From contig NZ_BMYK01000020.1 of assembly GCF_014652235.1 (NCBI RefSeq), positions 58,389 through 122,388 of the forward strand: a stretch of 64,000 nt of DNA, given 5' to 3'. This DNA comes from Pseudorhodoferax aquiterrae (GTDB taxonomy: Bacteria; Pseudomonadota; Gammaproteobacteria; Burkholderiales; Burkholderiaceae_C). The position numbers and the translations under genes were made by a program. Shown piece after piece: positions 1 to 8,332 of this stretch (the first letter of the stretch is position 1; each line of letters opens with the position of its first letter). The notes beneath the pieces are model-generated. The model was not told where the DNA came from and ran no database searches. It worked only from the letters and a program-made list of their open reading frames with translations.

Positions 1-414
1 GCTCGAGCGGATCTTCTCGATGCCGGGGATGGGGGTGAGCTGCTCCAGGATGAAGCGCTCCAGCGCCGCGATGTCGGCCACGGCCACGCGGATCAGGTAG
101 TCGCTGTCGCCGGTCATGAGGTAGCACTCCATGACCTCTTCGTGCAACGCGATGCGGTGCTCGAAATCGGCCAGCGCCTCCTTGCTCTGGCGCGTCAGGC
201 TGATGGAGATGAACACGTTCAGGCCCAGGCCCAGCAGCGCCGGGTCGGCCAGCGCCACATAGCCGGTGATGATGCCGGCGGCCTGCAGCGCCTTCACGCG
301 TGCCAGGCAAGGCGATGGCGACAGGTGCACGCGCCGCGCGAGCTCCACGTTGGACAGGGCGCCGTCGCGCTGCAATTCGTCCAGGATGCGCAGGTCCGTG
401 GCATCCAGATTCAT
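1..414 (-). CDS. Lrp/AsnC-family transcriptional regulator (partial, C-terminus outside window)
   Basis: The reverse strand encodes 138 residues from an ATG at 414, running off the window edge. The N-terminal part reads LDATDLRILDELQRDGALSN and then LARRVHLSPSPCLARVKALQ, the winged-helix DNA-binding domain of the Lrp/AsnC family. The rest is the start of the RAM effector-binding domain, with the typical MTGDSDYLIRVAV stretch. The family binds amino acids or 2-oxoacids and controls nearby catabolic genes. It is divergent from the AceE-like dehydrogenase at 547, the arrangement of mdeR and mdeB in Pseudomonas putida, so control of that gene is the natural inference. The family call is firm and the effector is unknown. 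Confidence 0.93.
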   Translation of the reverse strand, partial: MNLDATDLRILDELQRDGALSNVELARRVHLSPSPCLARVKALQAAGIITGYVALADPALLGLGLNVFISISLTRQSKEALADFEHRIALHEEVMECYLMTGDSDYLIRVAVADIAALERFILEQLTPIPGIEKIRSS

Positions 415-458
415 TTTGTGCCTCCGTTCTCGGGTTCGACGGCATTCTGTGCTGCGTC

Positions 459-506
459 GGCGCGTTGCGCCATGCATCTTGGCAACATCTTCGGCGCATT
501 TGCGCC
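459..506. promoter_or_regulatory. Two GC-rich palindromes between the Lrp gene and the dehydrogenase gene
   Basis: Two similar dyads lie in the divergent intergenic space: GGCGC-GTT-GCGCC at 459-471 and GGCGCA-TT-TGCGCC at 493-506. Their centres are about 34 bases apart, roughly three helical turns. A TAGAGT -10-like hexamer follows at 507-512. Lrp-type regulators bind several phased sites, so these are candidate operators for the adjacent regulator. Binding is inferred, not shown. Confidence 0.45.
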
Positions 507-546
507 TAGAGTGCGGCCATTCCTCGACTCGCTTCTTCCGTCCGCC

Positions 547-3126
547 ATGAACGCACCCCACTCGCTGGCCCAGCTGCTGCAGACGCCCGCAGCAGGCGAC
601 ATCGATCCGCAGGAAACGCAGGAATGGCGCGACGCCTTCTCCGCGCTGCTGGCCTCGGGCGGGCCGGAGCGGGCCCGCTTCATGCTCGATGAGCTCGCCC
701 GGATGGCCCGTGCCCGGCGCATCGGCTGGAAACCCGAGCTGGCCACGCCCTACGCCAACACCATCGCCGTGGAACAGCAGCCCCGCTTTCCGGGCGACCT
801 GGCGATCGAGGAGCGGCTGGCCTCGCTGATGCGCTGGAACGCGCTGGCCATGGTGGTGCGCGCCAACCAGGCCTATGGCGAGCTGGGTGGCCACATCGCG
901 AGCTATGCCAGTGCGGCGGACCTGTTCGAGGTCGGCTTCAACCACTTCTTTCACGCGAGGGACGCGCGCCACCGCGGCGACCTCGTGTTCTTCCAGCCCC
1001 ACAGCGCGCCGGGTGTCTACGCGCGCGCCTTCCTCGAAGGCCGGCTCAACGAGGCCGACCTCATGCACTACCGCCAGGAGATCGTGGCGCCCGAGGCCGG
1101 CGCGCGCGGGCTGTCGAGCTACCCGCACCCCTGGCTGATGCCGGACTTCTGGCAGTTCCCGACCGGCTCCATGGGCATCGGGCCGATCAGCTCGATCTAC
1201 CACGCGCGCTTCATGCGCTACCTCACGCACCGCAATTTGCTCGATTGCACAGGCCGCAAGGTCTGGGGCGTGTTCGGCGACGGCGAGATGGACGAGCCCG
1301 AGTCCATGAGTGCGCTGACGCTGGCCGCGCGCGAGAAGCTGGACAACCTGGTCTGGGTCGTCAACTGCAATCTGCAGCGCCTGGACGGCCCGGTGCGCGG
1401 CAATGGCCGCATCATCGACGAGCTCGAGCAGCTGTTCGCCGGCGCCGGCTGGAACGTCGTCAAGCTGGTCTGGGGCAGCGACTGGGACGGCCTGTTCGCG
1501 CGCGACCAGCAGGGTGCGCTGCTGCGTGCCTTCGCCCACACCGTGGACGGCCAGATGCAGACCTTCGCGGCCAAGGACGGGCGCTACAACCGCGAGCACT
1601 TCTTTGGCCAGGACGAGGCGCTGCAGCGCCTGGCCCAGGGCATGACGGACGAGCAGATCGACCGCCTGCGTCGCGGCGGCCACGACCTCGTGAAGATCCA
1701 TGCGGCCTATGCCGCCGCTGCTGCGCACCGTGGCCAGCCCACCGTGGTGCTGGCCCACACCAAGAAGGGCTATGGCATGGGCACGGCGGGGCAGGGCCGC
1801 ATGACCACGCACTCACAGAAGAAGCTGGACGAGACCGACCTGATCGCGTTCCGCAACCGCTTCGACCTGCCTTTGAGCGACGAGCAGGCCACCTCGCTGG
1901 CCTTCCACAAGCCGGCCGAGGACAGCCCCGAGATGGTCTACCTGCGCGAGCGCCGGGCGGCGCTGGGCGGCTTCCTGCCGCGGCGCGAGACGGCGTGCGA
2001 TGCGCCGCCGGTGCCGCCGCTGGCCAGCTACGCGCAGTTCGCGCTGGCGGCCGAAGGCAAGGAGATGAGCACGACCATGGCCTTCGTGCGCCTCCTGGGC
2101 CAGTTGCTCAAGGACCCGCAGCTGGGCCCGCGCATCGTGCCCATCGTGGCCGACGAGGCCCGCACCTTCGGCATGGCCAACCTGTTCAAGCAGGTCGGCA
2201 TCTACAGCAGCGTGGGCCAGCGCTACGCGCCCGAGGACATCGGCTCGGTGCTGTCCTACCGCGAGGCGCTGGACGGGCAGATCCTCGAGGAAGGCATCAG
2301 CGAGGCCGGTGCCATCGCCAGCTGGACCGCCGCGGCGACCAGTTACAGCGTGCACGGCCTGGCCATGCTGCCGTTCTACATCTACTACTCGATGTTCGGC
2401 TTCCAGCGCGTGGGCGATGCGATCTGGGCCGCGGCCGACCAGCGCGCACGCGGCTTCTTGCTCGGCGCGACCTCGGGCCGCACCACGCTGGGCGGCGAGG
2501 GCCTGCAGCACCAGGACGGCAGCAGCCACCTGGTGGCCGCGACCATCCCCAACTGCAAGGCCTACGACCCGGCCTTCGCAGGCGAGATGGCCGTGATCGT
2601 CGATGCCGGCATGCGCGAGATGCTGCTCGAGCAGCAGGACGTCTTCTATTACGTGACGCTCATGAACGAGAACTACGCCCAGCCCAGCCTGCCCGAGGGC
2701 GCGGCACAGGGCGTGGTGCGCGGCGGCTACCGTTTCGGCGTGTACGGTCCGCAGGATGGCAAGCGCGTGACCTTGATGGGCTCGGGCGCGATCCTGACCG
2801 AGGTGATCAAGGCGGCCGAACAACTGGCGTCGGACGGCATCGGCAGCGAAGTGCTGAGCATCACGAGCTGGAGCGAGCTCGCGCGCCCGGCCGGCCAGGC
2901 GACGCTGGCACAACTGGTGGCCGGCCAGGGTCCCATCGTCGCCGCCAGCGACTATGTGCGTGCCGTGCCGGAGTGCCTGCGTGCGGGCGTGCCTGCATCG
3001 CGCAGCTATACGACGCTGGGCACGGACGGCTTCGGCCGCAGCGACACGCGGGCCGCGCTGCGCCGCTTCTTCGGCGTCGACGCAGCGGCCATCGCCAAGG
3101 CGGCGCGGGCTGCTCTGCAGGCATAA
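547..3126 (+). CDS. AceE-like 2-oxoacid dehydrogenase E1 (pyruvate or 2-oxobutyrate)
   Basis: The 859-residue protein matches homodimeric pyruvate dehydrogenase E1 (AceE, near 890 residues) along its whole length. The thiamine diphosphate motif starts at GDG 244-246 and continues GEMDEPES...NLVWVVNCNLQRLDGP. The middle pyrimidine-binding domain (EEGISEAGA, then YYSMFGFQRVGDAIW) and the C-terminal transketolase domain follow. The E1 decarboxylates a 2-oxoacid and passes the acyl group to a lipoyl E2. No aceF or lpd lies beside it, and its divergent neighbour is an Lrp regulator. That layout resembles mdeR-mdeB, where MdeB is a 2-oxobutyrate dehydrogenase acting after methionine gamma-lyase. 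A second, housekeeping aceE elsewhere is therefore likely. The start at 547 fits the family N-terminus; an in-frame ATG at 472 lies inside the operator region. Confidence 0.9.
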   Translation: MNAPHSLAQLLQTPAAGDIDPQETQEWRDAFSALLASGGPERARFMLDELARMARARRIGWKPELATPYANTIAVEQQPRFPGDLAIEERLASLMRWNALAMVVRANQAYGELGGHIASYASAADLFEVGFNHFFHARDARHRGDLVFFQPHSAPGVYARAFLEGRLNEADLMHYRQEIVAPEAGARGLSSYPHPWLMPDFWQFPTGSMGIGPISSIYHARFMRYLTHRNLLDCTGRKVWGVFGDGEMDEPESMSALTLAAREKLDNLVWVVNCNLQRLDGPVRGNGRIIDELEQLFAGAGWNVVKLVWGSDWDGLFARDQQGALLRAFAHTVDGQMQTFAAKDGRYNREHFFGQDEALQRLAQGMTDEQIDRLRRGGHDLVKIHAAYAAAAAHRGQPTVVLAHTKKGYGMGTAGQGRMTTHSQKKLDETDLIAFRNRFDLPLSDEQATSLAFHKPAEDSPEMVYLRERRAALGGFLPRRETACDAPPVPPLASYAQFALAAEGKEMSTTMAFVRLLGQLLKDPQLGPRIVPIVADEARTFGMANLFKQVGIYSSVGQRYAPEDIGSVLSYREALDGQILEEGISEAGAIASWTAAATSYSVHGLAMLPFYIYYSMFGFQRVGDAIWAAADQRARGFLLGATSGRTTLGGEGLQHQDGSSHLVAATIPNCKAYDPAFAGEMAVIVDAGMREMLLEQQDVFYYVTLMNENYAQPSLPEGAAQGVVRGGYRFGVYGPQDGKRVTLMGSGAILTEVIKAAEQLASDGIGSEVLSITSWSELARPAGQATLAQLVAGQGPIVAASDYVRAVPECLRAGVPASRSYTTLGTDGFGRSDTRAALRRFFGVDAAAIAKAARAALQA

Positions 3127-3128
3127 AA

Positions 3129-3150
3129 AAACCCCGCCGAGGCGGGGTTT
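3129..3150. terminator. Bidirectional rho-independent terminator
   Basis: A perfect 10-base inverted repeat, AAACCCCGCC and GGCGGGGTTT, is separated by GA and begins two bases after the dehydrogenase stop codon. A run of A upstream becomes a U-run for the convergent PEP-CTERM gene, and TTT ends the arm on the plus strand. It should stop transcription from both sides. Confidence 0.85.
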
Positions 3151-3169
3151 CGAGAGCAGGGCTGAAGAA

Positions 3170-4012
3170 TCAGGCCTTGTTCTTTTGCTGGCGGCGACGG
3201 ATGCCGGCCAGGCCCAACAGGCCAGCGCCCAGCAGAGCGATGGAGGCCGGCTCGGGCACTTCCGCGGGCGTTGCGACCAGACCGAACTGGAACGTCACGG
3301 GGGTGGTCGCATTTTCGGGCGTCGAGACGCCGAAGCAGGTGTCAGGGGCGCCAGCGTACACGCACTGTTCCGGGGATGCCGCCAGGAGCAGCTGCGGATC
3401 CTTGATGCCGAAGGCGAAGGTGTAGTCGTAGCCGTCGTAGCTGAAGGCTTCGCCCAGCGAGCCGTCGATCACGAAGATGTCGCTGCAGGGGTTGACTTCG
3501 GGACCGCTCGGGCAGCCGACGTTGGTGTTCGGCACTTCCTTGAAGTTGACGAAGTAGGTCGCTTCGAAGTACTTGTTGAGGGAGGCCGAGAACAGCTCCA
3601 GGGTTGCCTGGATCTGGACCGTCTGCAGCGTGACGCTGTTGGAGCCCAGGTTGCTGTTGTTGTAGTGGATGTAGGTGTTGGCATCGACCAAGGCACCGTT
3701 GGTCTGCACATTCCCGTTGGTTTCGGCGGGGTTGATCTGCAGGCCGCTGCGGGTGCCAGCGCCCAGGCTGCCACCGATGCGGCCCCAGGTCAGCAGGGTG
3801 TCGCTGGTCGTGTAGTTGGTGTTCGGGTTCGGCGTGGCGGGATTGGCGCCGCCGGTGCCGGAGCCGGCCCAGGTCGCGCTGTCGGTGACGAACGCGCTCT
3901 TCACCGTGTAGGTCCAGTCGGTGATCAGCACGCCTGCCGAAGCAGAGGAGGCCGCGAAAGCGGTGGCGGCAGCGAGGCCGAGGTGGGCAAGTTTGAAGCG
4001 GGTCAGGTTCAT
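3170..4012 (-). CDS. PEP-CTERM sorting-domain exported protein
   Basis: The 280-residue protein has a clear signal peptide, with hydrophobic residues up to the ASSASA cleavage region near 26. It ends in a classic PEP-CTERM tail at 252-280: VPEPA, a hydrophobic helix (SIALLGAGLLGLAG), then the basic IRRRQQ. Such proteins are cut and anchored or secreted by an exosortase (EpsH/XrtA type). The body is rich in Asn, Thr and Ser. It contains a YIHYNN segment that resembles the motif of the THxN group of PEP-CTERM proteins, though the Thr is replaced. No exosortase or polysaccharide gene lies in the window, so it depends on a system encoded elsewhere. The function of the body is unknown. Confidence 0.88.
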   Translation of the reverse strand: MNLTRFKLAHLGLAAATAFAASSASAGVLITDWTYTVKSAFVTDSATWAGSGTGGANPATPNPNTNYTTSDTLLTWGRIGGSLGAGTRSGLQINPAETNGNVQTNGALVDANTYIHYNNSNLGSNSVTLQTVQIQATLELFSASLNKYFEATYFVNFKEVPNTNVGCPSGPEVNPCSDIFVIDGSLGEAFSYDGYDYTFAFGIKDPQLLLAASPEQCVYAGAPDTCFGVSTPENATTPVTFQFGLVATPAEVPEPASIALLGAGLLGLAGIRRRQQKNKA

Positions 4013-4217
4013 GACGGTTCCTTCAGGCGATGAGTTGGTGGGAAGCGGCCCAACGAGGTTGGTGTGAGATATTCAGCAACTAGCATGCCTTCCGCCAATT
4101 TTTGAGAGAAAACAAATGCTTATGCGACTTTTTGGTGTGCTTTCAGCAAGGCGGTGTCAAGATTTTCGACGTGTCGCGAGTTTCTTGTGAGAGCCCGTGC
4201 GGTCCCGTCCCCGAAGG

Positions 4218-5420
4218 TCATGCCGCGCGGCGGCGCCGGCGCAGGAGCTGCGTCTCCCACACGCTGACCACCAGCACCACGGCCGTGGTCAGCCACCCCA
4301 TGAGCAGCATGTTGCCGGCCAGGCCGATGGGCACGAGCGCCAGCAGCATGGCGGCGCCGGCGATGTGCGAGACAGCCACGCCGCCATACACCACCGACTT
4401 GTAGACCGCGCTGCCCAGCAGGTAGATCGCCGGCCCAAGCAGCAAAACGGCGACCTGCGCTGCGCTCGGCAGGGCATGCGGATGGGCCAGCACCAGGTCG
4501 TTGCCGACGGCTGTGGCGATGATGCCGGCCACCAGGATCGCGTGGACATAGTGGAAGTAGGCCCCGATCCGGCCGGGGTCGGCGGAGCGCACGATGGCTT
4601 CGCTGGCGTCCTTGCTCGAGGTGCCGAAGTACAGCCACCACATGGCCAGCGTGCCGAGGAAGGTGGCCACCAGCGCCTGCAGCACCTCGGAGGACCAGTG
4701 CTCCACATCGGACAGGGTCGCGCCCGTCGCCAGCAGGGTTTCGCCCAGCGCGACGATCACGAACAGCTGGCAGCGCTCCGCCAGGTGGCCGCCTTCGATG
4801 GTCCAGTCCCTGGTGTTCGAGCGGCCCATGCCCGGCACGGCGAAGCCCACCATCGGCGCGCCGTATTCGCACACCACGGCGATGGACCAGAGCGCGGCGC
4901 GCGTCCCGTGCTCGGCCAGCGCGCCGGCGATCCAGAACGCTGCCGAGACCAGCAGCCAGACCAGCATGCGCCGGTAGTTCGCAGCCAGCGCGTGGCCGGA
5001 CGGCAGCTGGAAGGCGATGAAGGCGGTACGACCGACCTGGATGGCCACATAGGACAGCGCGAAGACCATCCCTCGTTCACCGAAGGCCTGCGGGATGCTC
5101 GAGGCCATCACCAGGCCCAGCAGCATGTTGGCGAAGATCAGGCCGCGGATCTGCGGCGTCTCGGGATCGAACCAGTTGGTCACCCAGCAGGTGTACTGCC
5201 ATCCCAACCACACCGCGAACCAGAGGATCAGCACCTCGACGACCCCGCCGACCGTCAGATGGTGCAGCAACTGGTGGCTGAGTTGCGTGACCGCAAAGAC
5301 GTAGACCAGGTCGAAGAAGAGCTCCTCGAAGGTCACGCGGGCATGGTGTCCGTCGCGATGGCGCAACAGCGGGTGGTGTCTGGCGCCGGGGTGGCTCGGT
5401 GTCGCATGGGAAGAGTGCAT
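4218..5420 (-). CDS. LtrA-family (low temperature requirement A) membrane protein
   Basis: This is a polytopic membrane protein of 400 residues. Near the N-terminus it carries the LtrA signature VTFEELFFDLVYVFAVTQLS, where acidic residues sit at the edge of the first membrane segment. Many hydrophobic helices follow. LtrA was named from a Listeria mutant unable to grow in the cold, and the biochemical role of the family is unknown. The first 28 residues are His-rich. A Shine-Dalgarno-like AAGGA precedes the ATG. The gene stands alone, between the PEP-CTERM gene and the helicase gene. About 205 bases separate it from the PEP-CTERM start, and I saw no clear signal there. Confidence 0.9.
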   Translation of the reverse strand: MHSSHATPSHPGARHHPLLRHRDGHHARVTFEELFFDLVYVFAVTQLSHQLLHHLTVGGVVEVLILWFAVWLGWQYTCWVTNWFDPETPQIRGLIFANMLLGLVMASSIPQAFGERGMVFALSYVAIQVGRTAFIAFQLPSGHALAANYRRMLVWLLVSAAFWIAGALAEHGTRAALWSIAVVCEYGAPMVGFAVPGMGRSNTRDWTIEGGHLAERCQLFVIVALGETLLATGATLSDVEHWSSEVLQALVATFLGTLAMWWLYFGTSSKDASEAIVRSADPGRIGAYFHYVHAILVAGIIATAVGNDLVLAHPHALPSAAQVAVLLLGPAIYLLGSAVYKSVVYGGVAVSHIAGAAMLLALVPIGLAGNMLLMGWLTTAVVLVVSVWETQLLRRRRRAA

Positions 5421-5549
5421 GTCGCCGTCCTTGTCGTGTGTTGGTATGGAACCGGTGGGTGCGCACCGGAAGGCGTGTATTCAGTCTAGTGCGATTGTTG
5501 CTCCGGCATCGCGTTTGTCGACAGTTCGGCGCCGTCGAAGGCGGAGGGC

Positions 5550-7853
5550 TCACGCAGCGGTGTGCGTCAGCGGCCACCATGCAGGCAGCAGCGCCCGCAC
5601 GGCGCGGCGCGTGAAGCGCGCATCGATGAGCACGATCACGCCCCGGTCCTCGCGCGACCGGATCACGCGGCCCGCCGCCTGCACCACCTTGCGCAGTCCG
5701 GGGTACAGGTAGGCGTAGTCGTAGCCCGCGCCGAAGGCCTCCTGCATGCGCCGACGCATCTCCTCGTTGACGGGGTTGACCTGCGGCAGGCCCAGCGTCG
5801 CGACGAAGGCACCGATCAGCCGGTCGCCCGGCAGATCGATGCCCTCGCCGAAGCTGCCGCCCAGCACCGCGAAGCCGATGCCGGCACCTCCGGGCGCGAA
5901 GCGGCCGAGGAAGGCCTGGCGCTCGGCCTCGTCCATGCGCCGGGTCTGGCGCCAGTGCGGGATGGCCGGGTGCGCCTGCGCGAAGGCATTGGCCACCAGG
6001 TCCAGGTAGTCGTAGCTGCTGAAGAACGCCAGGTAGTTGCCGGGCTGTGCCAGGTACTGCTGCGCCATCAGCGCCGCGATGGGCGCGGCCGACGCCTGCC
6101 GGTCGGCAAAGCGGGTGGAAATGCCGTCGGCCACGCGCACGCGCAACTGCTCGGCGGCATAGGGCGATGCGATGTCGACGAAGGGCGCGTCGCCCGGCAG
6201 TCCCAGCGTGTTGCGGTAGAAGTCGGGCGGCGCCAGCGTCGCCGAGAACAGCGTGCTGCTCCAGGCGGCAGCCAGCCGAGGTGCCAGGAACTCGGCCGGG
6301 ATCAGGTTGCGGATGTGCAGTTCGGCATCGTTGCGCCCCGTGCCTCTCCCGGCCGGCAGGCGCGCCACGTCGACCATGGAATGCGGGCCGAAGCTCTGCA
6401 CCAGCCGCAGCAGCTGCAGAGCCTCGAACCAGAACGACTGCAGCGCGCCGTCGAGCGGATGCGACGCGCCCGGCGCGGCATTGGCTAAATAGTCGCCCAG
6501 CGCGGTGGCGGCGTTCTGCAGTGCGGTGGCCCAGGCGGCCGGTGGCGCCTCGCGCGTGCTGTACGGGCGCTCGTCCTCGGCCAGCAGCGCGCGCCATTGC
6601 CGGTCCAGCCGTTCGAGCGGGCGCCGCAACGCAGCGGGCGCCTCGCGCGCCAGCGCACGCACGGTGCCGCGTTGCATGCCGGCCGAATACATCGCGCGGC
6701 CGCGGTCGACCAGGTTGTGCGCCTCGTCCACCAGAACGCCCACGCGCCATTCGTTCTGCAAGGCCAGCGCGTACAGCATCGCGCTGCCATCGAACCAGTA
6801 GTTGTAGTCGCCGACCACCACGTCGGCCCAACGCGCCAGCTCCTGGCCCAGGTAGTAGGGGCAGACCTGGTGCGCCAGCGCCACCTCGCGCAGCGTCGCC
6901 CGGGCCAGCGGCCCTGCGGCCACGGCCGCACTGCGGGCTGCCGGCAGCCGGTCGTAGAAGCCACGCGCCAGCGGGCAGGACTCGCCGTGGCAGGCCTTGT
7001 CGGGGTGCTCGCAGCTCTTCTCGCGCGCCGTCAGTTCCAGCACGCGCAACGGCTGGCCGGGCGGCGCGATGCGCGCCAGGGCATCCAGCGCCAGCTGACG
7101 GCCCGGGGTCTTGGCGGCCAGGTAGAACAGCTTGTCGATGCGCTTGCCCGGACAGGCCTTGAGCAGCGGGAACAGCGTGCCCACGGTCTTGCCGATGCCC
7201 GTGGGCGCCTGCGCCAGCAGGGGGCGGCCGCGCGCAGCGGCGCGGTACACGGCCTCGGCCAGCTCGCGCTGGCCGGGGCGGAACGCCGGGTGCGGAAACG
7301 CCAACGCGGCCAGGGCCGCATCGCGCGCGGCGCGGTGGGCCTGTTCCTGTGCTGCCCAGGCCAGGAAGCGTTGGCACTGCTGCGCGAAAAAGCCCTGCAG
7401 CGCAGCCGCTTCGTGCCGCTCTTCGAACACCGTCTCGCGCTGGCTCGCGATGTCGAAGTACACCAGCGCCAAGGTCAGCGCGGGCAGGCCGCGTTCGGCG
7501 CACAGCAGGGCGCCGTAGATCTTCAGCTGGGCCCAGTGCAAGGCACGTTGCGCAGCCGGCTGGCGCGCCAGGTCGCCGCGGTGGGTCTTGATCTCTTCGA
7601 GCCGTTGCCGGGCGGCGTCGAACCCATCGGCGCGGCCGCGCACCTGCAGCGCACCGTGAGCGCCCTGCAGCCGAACCTCGGCTTCGTAGTCCGCTGCGCG
7701 CCGTCCGGTCACCAGCGCATGGCCCGCAATGCCTTCCAATGCGGTGGGCGCCGGCGTGAAGCGCAGGTCGAGATCGCCGGCCTTGGCCGTGAACTCGCAC
7801 AGCGCCCGCACAGCCACCGTGTACGGTGCCGGCGCCGCGGGCGCGCTGCTCAA
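5550..7853 (-). CDS. Rad3/DinG-like Fe-S helicase with an N-terminal PD-(D/E)XK nuclease domain
   Basis: Two enzyme modules occupy about 767 residues. The N-terminus has the RecB/Cas4-type nuclease pattern: H45 in IAGH, D76 in GRADG, E87-I-K89, and Q109-L-K-I-Y113. The helicase follows, with Walker A APTGIGKT at 216-223, four cysteines at 281, 288, 293 and 331 in the place of the XPD/DinG Fe-S cluster, the DEAH box at 376-379, and a late QAAGRVIRSREDRG motif VI. It should unwind and possibly cut DNA, probably in repair. I chose the TTG at 7853, whose TTGA overlaps the stop of the upstream gene. A GTG at 7817 is the alternative; family similarity begins near YTVAVRALCEF. Confidence 0.88.
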   Translation of the reverse strand: MSSAPAAPAPYTVAVRALCEFTAKAGDLDLRFTPAPTALEGIAGHALVTGRRAADYEAEVRLQGAHGALQVRGRADGFDAARQRLEEIKTHRGDLARQPAAQRALHWAQLKIYGALLCAERGLPALTLALVYFDIASQRETVFEERHEAAALQGFFAQQCQRFLAWAAQEQAHRAARDAALAALAFPHPAFRPGQRELAEAVYRAAARGRPLLAQAPTGIGKTVGTLFPLLKACPGKRIDKLFYLAAKTPGRQLALDALARIAPPGQPLRVLELTAREKSCEHPDKACHGESCPLARGFYDRLPAARSAAVAAGPLARATLREVALAHQVCPYYLGQELARWADVVVGDYNYWFDGSAMLYALALQNEWRVGVLVDEAHNLVDRGRAMYSAGMQRGTVRALAREAPAALRRPLERLDRQWRALLAEDERPYSTREAPPAAWATALQNAATALGDYLANAAPGASHPLDGALQSFWFEALQLLRLVQSFGPHSMVDVARLPAGRGTGRNDAELHIRNLIPAEFLAPRLAAAWSSTLFSATLAPPDFYRNTLGLPGDAPFVDIASPYAAEQLRVRVADGISTRFADRQASAAPIAALMAQQYLAQPGNYLAFFSSYDYLDLVANAFAQAHPAIPHWRQTRRMDEAERQAFLGRFAPGGAGIGFAVLGGSFGEGIDLPGDRLIGAFVATLGLPQVNPVNEEMRRRMQEAFGAGYDYAYLYPGLRKVVQAAGRVIRSREDRGVIVLIDARFTRRAVRALLPAWWPLTHTAA

Positions 7854-8332
7854 GGGCAGTTCAGCACCGTGCCCTGTTGGGTGCACAGTCGACCCTGCGG
7901 ATGGACCAGCTGGCCGCCTGCGCGGTTCAGCCGCTGGCCCTGGCTGTCCCAGCAGCCGCCCGCGTCGCAGCGCGCCGCCTGCGGTGGCTGCGGCGGCGCT
8001 GGCGCCGCGGTGGTGGGCGCCGCGGTGGTGGGCGCCGCGGGCGGCGTCGGCAGGGCGGGCACCGCTGCGGGTGGCGGGACGACCACGGGGCGTTCGGCGC
8101 GCGAGGGCGGTGGGGCATCGGCCTCGGCGCGGAAACAGGCGCGTGCAGCGCGCTGGCGTGCCGCACGCAACAGCACGATGTCGGGCTTGGGCTCGGCCAT
8201 GATGGCGTCGAGCCGCTCGCGTGCGGCCAGGCAGGCCGGCGACTTCAGCGCATCGTCCAGCGGCATCGCGCCCGCGCCCAGCGCCAGTCCGGCGAGCACG
8301 ACAGCAGCGAGCGTCCGGTCCCGGCGCGTCAT
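7850..8332 (-). CDS. Small secreted protein with Pro/Ala/Thr linker and four-Cys C-terminus
   Basis: I do not recognise a family. The 160-residue product begins with a signal peptide (basic MTRRDR, hydrophobic core, cleavage near GAGA). A helical segment of about 50 residues follows, then a Pro/Ala/Thr linker with a duplicated APTT-APTT stretch; a short repeat is visible in the DNA near 8005-8040. The C-terminal region has four cysteines (CDAGGCWDSQGQRL, then LCTQQGTVLNC) and may form two disulfides in the periplasm. Its ATG overlaps the stop of the MFS gene (ATGA) and its stop overlaps the TTG of the helicase gene, so the three genes look translationally linked despite unrelated roles. Confidence 0.8.
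   Translation of the reverse strand: MTRRDRTLAAVVLAGLALGAGAMPLDDALKSPACLAARERLDAIMAEPKPDIVLLRAARQRAARACFRAEADAPPPSRAERPVVVPPPAAVPALPTPPAAPTTAAPTTAAPAPPQPPQAARCDAGGCWDSQGQRLNRAGGQLVHPQGRLCTQQGTVLNCP

Noticed and set aside
472..546. Upstream ATG for the AceE-like protein
   Set aside because: It would add 25 residues with no family similarity and lies between the two operator-like palindromes. The ATG at 547 begins at the family N-terminus.
1245..3425. Open frame of over 700 codons inside the dehydrogenase gene
   Set aside because: It is out of frame with a clear AceE homologue, is Arg/Pro/Gly-rich with no domain, and runs past the terminator. Such frames are common shadows in very GC-rich genes.
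5077..7800. Open frame of about 900 codons opposite the helicase and LtrA genes
   Set aside because: It crosses two well-supported genes in another frame and has low-complexity Arg/Ala composition. It is a shadow frame.
8005..8040. Short tandem repeat as a CRISPR fragment
   Set aside because: It is a two-unit in-frame repeat coding for APTT inside a protein linker. No repeat-spacer array exists in the window.
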